From Botryllus schlosseri (lineage: Eukaryota; Chordata; Ascidiacea; Stolidobranchia; Styelidae), in NCBI GenBank assembly GCA_000444245.1, contig ATSW01019385.1:1-24213 (forward strand): 24,213 nt of DNA, given 5' to 3'. Below are positions 10,255 through 19,200 of this stretch, one piece after another (position 1 is the first letter of the stretch; the number at the start of each line of letters is the position of its first letter). The notes under the pieces are model-generated. The model ran no database searches and had not been told where the DNA came from. It was given only the letters and a program-made list of their open reading frames with translations. Position numbers and translations under genes: made by a program.

Positions 10255-13200
10255 CTTCGAAGAAATTTTGTGTGAGCGATGTAAATCTCAGAAAATCTCG
10301 ATGTTTGAATACCTAGGTGTCGTGAAACAGCTCCATAAGCCGTGCCCATGACATGATAACATCAGGTTTAATACACGATTGATGAGAGACGTTGTTTTTT
10401 GATACTTTGGATCCGATGCCAACTGCTTGCAGTGGATGATGCGATTGACGTTATGACGGACAATATCGATAACCTGCGCATGAGAATGCGCTGAGGTACA
10501 TGAATTAAAATTGAAACAGCACTGACAAAATTAAAGGTGTGTAACCACAGAATGAAATAAAGATACCGACAGGAAGTTAGTAGTAGAACCAGCACTTTTT
10601 ACATGCCAAAATATTTTTACAACAGACCAGAAAAACTAGATGGGAGAATGATGCCGTTATACTACGTTGTTCATACTTCACTTCCTATTCGCGCTCACCA
10701 AATCCGTTTTCATCAGACCACAACAATAGAAAAAAAATTCCCGACACATATCGAATCAGTAGGATCAACATTTATTTTGAAATACTATTTGCATGACGTG
10801 AATTACCATCAAAACATACCTTTTCTCTCTTGCTCGAGTCCAGCTTAACCAGCCAATAGGACGCCAGCTGGGATTTATGCACGGTCCAGTTTTCTGTCAT
10901 CTAAACAAATTGATGATATCACAATTTAAGTTTCCGTGATGTTTCAGTGCTGACCAAATACTCACATACTGTAAAATGCTTGCGGTCTCAGAACTGGTTT
11001 TACCCGGAAACCTCAACCTCAAATTTTCCAGCAATCTCAATGTTTCCTGGTCGATATCTGAGGCGTTCTCGTTCAACGTTAAAGGATGCAGGCTTTTTAC
11101 ATCCGCCGAATCAGAACTGTCTCTAAAAACCGACGAAAACAGATATTAGACTGTCGATTTTACGGAAAAGAACCGAATTCCTTACATTAGTGGACTTGAT
11201 ACGGCGGTGCGCTCAATACCAATACCTTGAAATTTGCCATCAGCTGTGGAAGGACGGCTATCGCCGTAAAACTGCAAAGGTGAGTATTTGTCTTCTTGGA
11301 TTGTTGTTGGTATCTGAGTTGAACGTGTTAACGCATGAGACAACAATTGTGACAACTTCTTTCAGAAGTTAACTTCTATATATTTTTATTGTAGAAGTCT
11401 TTGCCATATTTATCATAATTACGGGTTCTGTTAATATAATCTGCAAGACACACAATAGGATAGGATTTAAAGGTACTCTTGGAGGTACAGACCTTCAACA
11501 TACAATTGAATAGTATATTCATATTTAAAGAAAACCGAATATTTTTGTCTGACACTCATCAACGGTGATCGTAAGCAACTAGTAGAGAATTGAAAAGAAC
11601 ATTATATATCAATGTTTTGTGAAGACAGCGACATAAGTGAATATATTTCAGTGATGTCACCTTGGCGGAGTAGTTTATAATAATTAGGCAATGCCTACGA
11701 TAAAGTTGTACAGAGAGCTAGTCGCTTGTATCAGAACTTCATATAGAGGCAACTTATTTAGGCAGAAAGGATAGACAGACAGACATTTTAATTCAACTTT
11801 TTTGGAGAGATATGATGGCTACAAACTCCTGTGGATCTTCTAGTCAACTGCACCGATGGAGAACCAGATTTATGCAATAATAAGTCGGAAGCTGTTGAGC
11901 TGAATGTTAGCAAAAACTATACACCCACTCTTTGAAGATAATAGATTTGATTAAAAAATCTCATATTATTTTCAATTGAGTGACTAAAAAATTAGTTCAC
12001 TAATCCCACTTGGGAAGGAAATCACTTCCATCATGACACTTACTTTCAATCTGAACGCTGCCGACGAGCTTGGCCTCTGCGGGACTTTGTGCGACAAAGC
12101 AGACCGAGGAGGTGAAGGTATGGGTGAAGAGGATTCCTTTAGTTTCTTTACTTTCTTCTTTGCTTTGAGTTCAACGTCGAGTTCATCGATCATACTGATG
12201 ACATCACTCTCCTGCAACGTAGCATCGGTTATTCTCTTATTTAATAACAAAGTACTTCTACTTTTATGGAGTCCTCAAGTATGTTTTTCCTATTTGTGCT
12301 ACTAGGTCAAGTGTTTATGATTTCGACAACTGGCACATCTGCTTGGCAGTTTCGGTAAGATAGCGTAATGGTGAAGCGTCCGGCTTCTTGATCGGTAGGA
12401 CGTGGGTTCGATCCCCGGCCGGGCCAGAAGAAAGACTTGATTAGTAACACTGGTATCCAATGTTCCCTCTAATTTTTGACGAGAACCCACTGCGCAGACC
12501 CTTAGACAACAGTGCGTAACGAATAAAAAGAAAAGTCATCACTTCGGATTCTTTGTGCGCAACTTAGATTTTCTGTGCGCAGAGACCCTGTCAGCACTGC
12601 GCATTTGCGCACGTGCGCAGCTTAGCCTTAGAGGGAACATTACTGGTATCCATGACTTGAATGACCATGACCAGGACCATGAAATCCCGCTTGGTGCTCA
12701 CCATTATCGGCATAGCATGGAGAGGTGGTGCAAGACTTAGAAAGCCTTACAAGGCTATTTCTGCACCTTCCTTGTCCAGCAACATATGCACATCATACAC
12801 TCATGGTATGCATATGCAGTTATGCACAGATCTTGTGTATGTATATTGTATATCATGAGTTGTGTGTATATGCCGCAAAACATCGAAGGATAAAAATAAA
12901 CAACGCCCGATTCCTAGTTTTCGGTGTTTTCGCCCAAAACTAGACCTAGAATACTTTCTATTCACTCGGAAATGGCTATTTTCGCTTGTACTCAAGTATA
13001 AACTTACAAGATTATTACTACTTTAACTTGAAAACCGACGATGGTTACGTTGACCACCTCACAACGTAACGTCAGGTTTGTATCACAGTAAAACAACATA
13101 TTTCATTTCTATAACAAAATATTGGTAAACTCAAATTGAAACTCATATCGACACTCGGACCATAATTAAGACCTGTGCGCGGAAAGGTATTAACTGGCAC

Positions 13201-16200
13201 TACTTAGAGATCATATTCCTCCAGTTGGTTCGACGAATAATTGAGCATAATACAATCTATTATGCATACAATCCCGGAATGCTTACAGAATGATATCTAT
13301 GCAAATCCAGCACATGTTTCTGATGCGTTTTGGAGGCGTTTGGAAGAAACACGCGGAAAGATTCTCTGAGAAGATCCAAGTACCTGAAACAACGTAAATA
13401 CCGTACAAGCGAGCGATTTTTGAATTACATTTCTGAATAATTACTTGTTTTGAAGGTGCGTTTCGTACGAGGGAAAGAGTCGCGTGTAATTTTTCATGTG
13501 TTGATTTTCGTGCTCCTCTCTGCTCGCGTGTAATTTAGCCCAAAACAATTTTTCTTCCTGCGTAGTGAATTTGAAATCAGTATTTAAGACTGTTACTTAC
13601 ATCAATGGTTATTCCTATCAGATCATTTTGCGCTAGTTGTGAAGATGGATTTTTCAATTGGAAAGTAGCAGTTTCAGATTGTATGTCTATCTACGTTTTA
13701 AAACAACTCAATGATTACTTTCCAGACTTGTCTTGAAAATCGCAACTTCTACTTGGCAATCACGTACAATTTTGAGGCGTTCTTTCCAGTTCTACTAGAT
13801 GGATAGCAGAGGAGTAAGCAGTTTGGGAAGGTAGTATATCTGCTGCCTCACCATATCCCTACCAATTCAACTAGTTTGCTTGTCGGCGAGATATCGATAT
13901 GAACATTGGTTAATTGATCATACGCAATCGGAGCTTTCGCAGTTGCATCAATGTATCAGTTTAAATATGCTTGCAAATCCTTTCGATATTCCATTAAACT
14001 GCCGACCAGAGCAATACAAAGCTACCTCAATCTAGTGCAGTGGTTCTCAAGCTGGGGGCGTGAAATCTTCTTAGGGGAGGCGTGAAGCCGCCTGAGAGAA
14101 ATGATGTTTCTTGAACTCGGACTGAGTCTAATTTGTGATGAAACTTCCGAGTTTCAACAGTGGCAATAATCCGAATTACATTCCGATTTTAAATGTCATA
14201 ATTGCGTCGCACCATCCACACTTTGATGCTAGATTTTGACTGATATCAAACCTTGCACTAATCAGAAGATGTTCCTGAATGAATAGCTATGCCATTGGTT
14301 TTTCATTTGGCTTATGGTCAGGTACGTTTGAGCTAAGCTCAAGCAGGGTAATAGATGGGATTAGGCACGAAAATTGCTAAAATATCTACATGCTACATGC
14401 TACCATTGCACAAGATTATGATAAACAAAATATCCAACCCGAAATTATTTCGCGCTCCGCGTGACTTACCGCCAGCACATAATCATTGCGTTGTGTGTAG
14501 TCCGAATTCCATATTTGAGAAGTAGTCTCAACACTAACAGTCCATGCCACCAAACAATATGTTGGGATTGCAAACATTCTGGTTGCTCTTATTTTTTTAG
14601 TATTACGATAAGGGGCGCGCAATTTTTCACTATCATCAAGCGGGGAGTTTGAGAACCACTGATCTAGTGGGTCATTTCCACACTTACCAATACGCCTTTT
14701 CGTTTGGATAGAAGAACTTCTCGTGTTTGAGCTTCTGGACCTTTTGCTTCGTTACGTTGTTTGAACAGCCTTCGTTGCGAGTCTGCCTTCTGCTTAGCCA
14801 TATGCCGTACCTTATCCCCTGGCCTGGGATGTACACAGCGAATGGAGAGCGCGTAAAATGTGGCGACATAATTAAAAATTACTTTATGTTAATCAAGTTC
14901 AACGCGTCCATGAGAACGCCGCTTTTGATCTCCATGTCGACGTTTTCGTCTGCAGTGAAACTTGGAGACCTGCACGGGAATGGGAACAGCGATTGGGTAA
15001 TCAGCAAGCGGATATTGTAGATACCATAATATGCCTAGCAGTTGAAGCTTTTGAGCATTCGCAGAAGTGCAGTATCACTGAAATACTATACTACAGGAGA
15101 TAAACTCGAGACCTGAAGGTAATCATGTAGGTGATCACTATTTGAGTGAAAATAATATAAATTCACAGTCCAGATTGCAAAGACTGGTCCAAATGAAGTC
15201 ATGATCATTTTGGGGGGAATAATCAAATATTCTTGAGCATGCCAATGTGTGTGACAAACGCAGTTTCCACGCGCAAGTAAATCTCCAACTGTGACGCCAA
15301 CTAACCTGTTCACTTCCAGCAACCACGGTTTCAATTTTCTGTCCAGTAGAATATCAAATCCCAGAACTGTAGTCGGTAATGAGTAAGGATGATGAATCGT
15401 GAAGACAGCACGAAATTGAAATCTCACTTTCAAAGCATACGCTATCCGAATTGGGTTGCTGGCCTGGACGACTCGTCCTGTAGTTGTGCAGAAGGAACGG
15501 ACTGGCAACTATGAGTGTCTTCATAACAACATTCTAGGAAAAAGATAATACTATATAACTAGACGACGTACGATACAGAAACATCTTGAAAAACTAGTAG
15601 AAGATGATCGGTGGCAAACATCATTTGCGATAAACGCCCACAGTAATTTGCCATCAAACAATATAGTCGGCAGATGATGCTTGTGATACAGGAACGAATG
15701 TAATAATTTCTCAGGCTGTGACCTTGTGACTTGTCAACTGAATTGCCCAGCTGCAATACTTCAACTTACGTTAGCATGGTGTATTGTACGATAACTTTCC
15801 GACAGAACAGTTGAAGTAGGGAATAAAACACTTGAGAAGGTCTACAGCTACTCAAACAGGTTGTTTGGGTAGACATACCAGTTTGCATAACATTCTTACA
15901 GATGATAAATAGTGTCGTAAGTACAGGAAGTTATGTGCTTGATCAACTGAAATGACGCGATGTGTATATGTTCCCTTAGACAATAATTACGACTGGGTTG
16001 ATCCATTTAGTGATAGATATGTGTATTACTATTACATCACCAATTGACCATACACATTCCACCAGCATTTAAGGATGGCAGTAGCGTTATTTTCCCACAA
16101 GATATTATTTTTTTAGCTCAAAACCAGAATTTGATATTCGAATTGCCATTTGAAGAGCTTCTTGGAGGTACAGAACTTCAATATACAATTGAATAGTATT

Positions 16201-19200
16201 TTCATTTTGAAATGAACCCGAATATTATCGGCTGACACTCGTCAGGGGTTATCGTCAGCAACTAGTAGAGAATTGGAAATAACATTGTACATCAACAATC
16301 GTACGAGTGTCAGCCGAAAATACTCGGGTTCATTTCAATATGAATATACTATTCAATTGGAAATTGCCATTCCATTGTCACATAGTTAAGGTGTAAGACA
16401 GTCCTGATTTTTTTGTGGATAGCTATTGAGTCAGTATATCAAATATTAAATTTTCAGAGTACTCAACCTTCAAGAATACTTGCACTCCTACTGAAACAGA
16501 TTTCAAGGCAAAACGACATGGCTTTTACACTCTGTATTATGAAAAGTAAAAGTAATCTCGCGATGAGCTTGCGATGAGTTTTACGAGTGAAATTTTGCAA
16601 GAAATGTGTGAAATACTATCACTATCATGATAACTGAATATATTTTGGAAAGTTGCATGCTCATATGTCCACGGCCCCTCAGCGAAATCTACTCTTTTAA
16701 ACTCTTCAAGTACTATTCGAGGACTATCGTATTTTGGATATTTTTAGTGTCATCAGACATACATTATACATCATTGAGCTTAAATATCCATTGAATGATA
16801 TATACCGTAATTTTCCGAATATAGTGCGCCCCCATGTATAATACGCACTCTTAAAATGACATGTATATTCTGGGAAAAAGCCTGTACTCATGTATAGCGC
16901 GCATCCTGCATTCGCAGTACATGAATAGTTGCGGTTTAGTATTCGATGTTGTTCTGTTTTGCGATGTCACTGTCGAACAATCAGGACATAACGATCACTA
17001 ATCATAACACAATTAACGGCATTGTCTCTCAACGAGAGTAGATAGTAGCCAAACGCCTGTGAGGTAGGCGACGCGATAGCTCAGGCTAGCGACACACGAC
17101 ATCTTGCGCATGTGGGCTATTACAATTACAGATGCGATTGCTCAGGCCAACGGTTATGTCGGGCGCACCAGTTCTATTGGAGATGCGACTGATTGCGCAA
17201 GCGATTATATCTTGCGCACATGGCCTCTTGTGTATGCGATTGTTAAGGCCTGTGGTTGACGCGATGAATCAACAAGGATTGCCGCGCACGCTTGTAACAA
17301 TCAGCGACCTAATTTCGCTCGCGTACAAACGGCAAACCAACTCAGCAGGAGATCTCGTGCTTTGCAGACGACTCTCGTTAATTAGAAACACGCCTTTCGT
17401 TAATTGGCAACAGGCTTCTCTATTTGGCAGCGCGTTACACTCTATAATACGAATTACGGGGCCCAATGGCTAGAGGTAATGCGAGATTTAAACAAGCATG
17501 AAGAAAGGTGTGATTTCAAGTTTTTAATCGAGTGATTTTTTTTTCAAGGCTTGCTGTACCCATGTATAATACGCAGCCCCCATTTTAGGACGAAAAATCG
17601 GTAAAATTTTGCGCAATATATATGGAAAATTACGGTACATATTGAAATTAACCCGGATATTTTTGGCTGACACTCATCAGGGGTGATTGTCCGCAACTAG
17701 TAGAGAATTGGAAAGAACATTGTATATCAATAATCCCTTTTGTCACCACCTCTACTAGAGTAGCAACGCTAACCACTTCTGCTGGTAATCAACCAATATC
17801 GTGTTATCGACCGAGTTTCCTTGTGCTGGGAAGCCACAAACTGTCAGGGTCTGTCAACAGGCGTTACATAAAATATTAAAAAAGTAAGACACTAACGGTA
17901 ATCTGCCTCCACAGCAGTCCGGTGTTGCACCCGGCAGATTTCAAGGACTTCATGAGCGAGAGTATGCTGCGTTTGCTGCCGCGGTCCGCGCCATGATGCC
18001 TTTCGAAATTCTTGTTGCGCTTGTTCACCGAGTAGTTGGTCAGGTGCATGAAAGACGAGCTCTGTGAATGAAAGAATATAATACAGAATCGTTGCCGAGT
18101 GTGACCTGTTGAATACAAGGTCGCCAAGGTCATGGTTTGATTTACTGCCATACATAAGCAGGGTCGGTCTAAGCAGCCAGCACTGGCACTCAATCAAAAG
18201 TAGAAATAATGATGCAAATTTCCACTCAATTGCATGTAGAAATTGTGATTTCCAAGATATCCCAAGACTAATTCGAATGAAAGTAGAATACAATAGTCTT
18301 TGACATATGATAATGCGACAATTAGGCATGCGCCACTTCAGAATGCGGGTAAAATTTGGGGTTAGGGCCTGGTATGGTTTAGATTGAGGATTGAGTTATG
18401 GTTAGGTTTCAGGTTAGGATATATATAAAGGTTGATTTCAGGGTTACGGTGGGGGGAGATAGCATAGTGGTGAGCGTCGGCGGTACCCACGCATGCGGCC
18501 GGGTCCAAGTCCCGCTGTCGGAGGTTATTCTGGGCTCCTCGCCTCCCGTGTCGTTGTTTTCACAGCGACAAAAAAAGCCCAGAAAAAAGACCCGATGAGG
18601 AATGAAAGAAAGACAGGAGCAAGAACACCTCACGAAAAGAACCAACGAAATTGTAAAGACTGAAACCACATGCCAAAGTGACGCAGGCTAAAGCGTCACA
18701 TGCTCCTATGTCGGGAAACCTTAATCGAGCGGTCGCATAGGCCTACTTCATCAATTGAGCGAATGTAGCTACTCTCAAAATTGCAAGATGTGTCTTAGTT
18801 GTTATGTCAATTTGACCCATAAAAGTTTGCATAACTACTACTCCCAAACTACTTTTTACTTAAAAAATATGACGTGCAAAGAGTGTGTTATGTTCTTGAT
18901 CTTGCTTGAACAATAACTCATACGACGAGGTTGCAATACGAAATCAGTATGTTATACAGCAGAATAACTTTAAGACAGACGACACGATTTAGAGTTCAGT
19001 TGAACGAAAGGCCAGTAGACAACAGAACACAAGGTATAAATACAATGCACGACACACGAGGAAATCATGATTGGCGGTAATTACTAATCCTAGACAAATG
19101 AGAGTGAAACGACACCAACGTAAATACACGAACATAACAGAGTGAGTAAGTCAGTCTAAATGTAACTCCAAAAAAGTGCACTAGAAGTTGAAGTAGTCTA

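Larger units (their letters stand above)
12212..13286 (-). other. TTLL7 intron 11/12 with a SINE and a hAT element
   Basis: Intron of 1075 nt, GTAAGC...TTGCAG on the minus strand. It contains the tRNA-headed SINE at 12354 onward and the small hAT-like element at 12458-12642. 12850-13286 is AT-rich and without visible structure. Confidence 0.8.
15534..17896 (-). other. TTLL7 intron 5/6, repeat-rich
   Basis: Intron of 2363 nt, GTTAGT...CCTAG on the minus strand, the longest in the gene. It owes its size to the R1 foldback at 16153-16359 and the 831-bp element within another R1 copy (16783-17735). 15534-16150 is plain AT-rich sequence. Confidence 0.8.

Noticed and set aside
10255-10349. Minus-strand open frame extending exon 17 upstream to an ATG at 10349
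   Set aside because: The frame upstream of 10254 covers the 58-nt intron and exon 16 in the wrong phase; homology (GHGLWSCF) supports the other frame there.
10961-10970. GTATGT as the donor of TTLL7 exon 14
   Set aside because: It would leave phase 2, which no acceptor of exon 15 can complete. GTGAGT five bases on gives the right phase and gap-free alignment.
12354-12426. Functional tRNA gene
   Set aside because: Pol III boxes and a plausible anticodon stem exist, but the acceptor ends do not pair and the sequence runs into a SINE body.
15086-15508. Continuous 140-codon minus-strand frame across TTLL7 exons 6 and 7
   Set aside because: Only the GFDILLDRKLKPWLLEVN part is real. The frame reads exon 6 in a wrong phase, translates introns on both sides, and ignores clear splice sites.
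17132-17473. 113-codon plus-strand frame within the 831-bp element
   Set aside because: It lies over degenerate tandem repeats, shows no transposase motif, and an antisense frame is open too. A chance frame in GC-richer repeat DNA is likelier.
17892-18329. 145-codon minus-strand frame overlapping TTLL7 exon 5
   Set aside because: It is a shifted-frame shadow; the frame with MHLTNYSVNK and GSKRSI is the homologous one.
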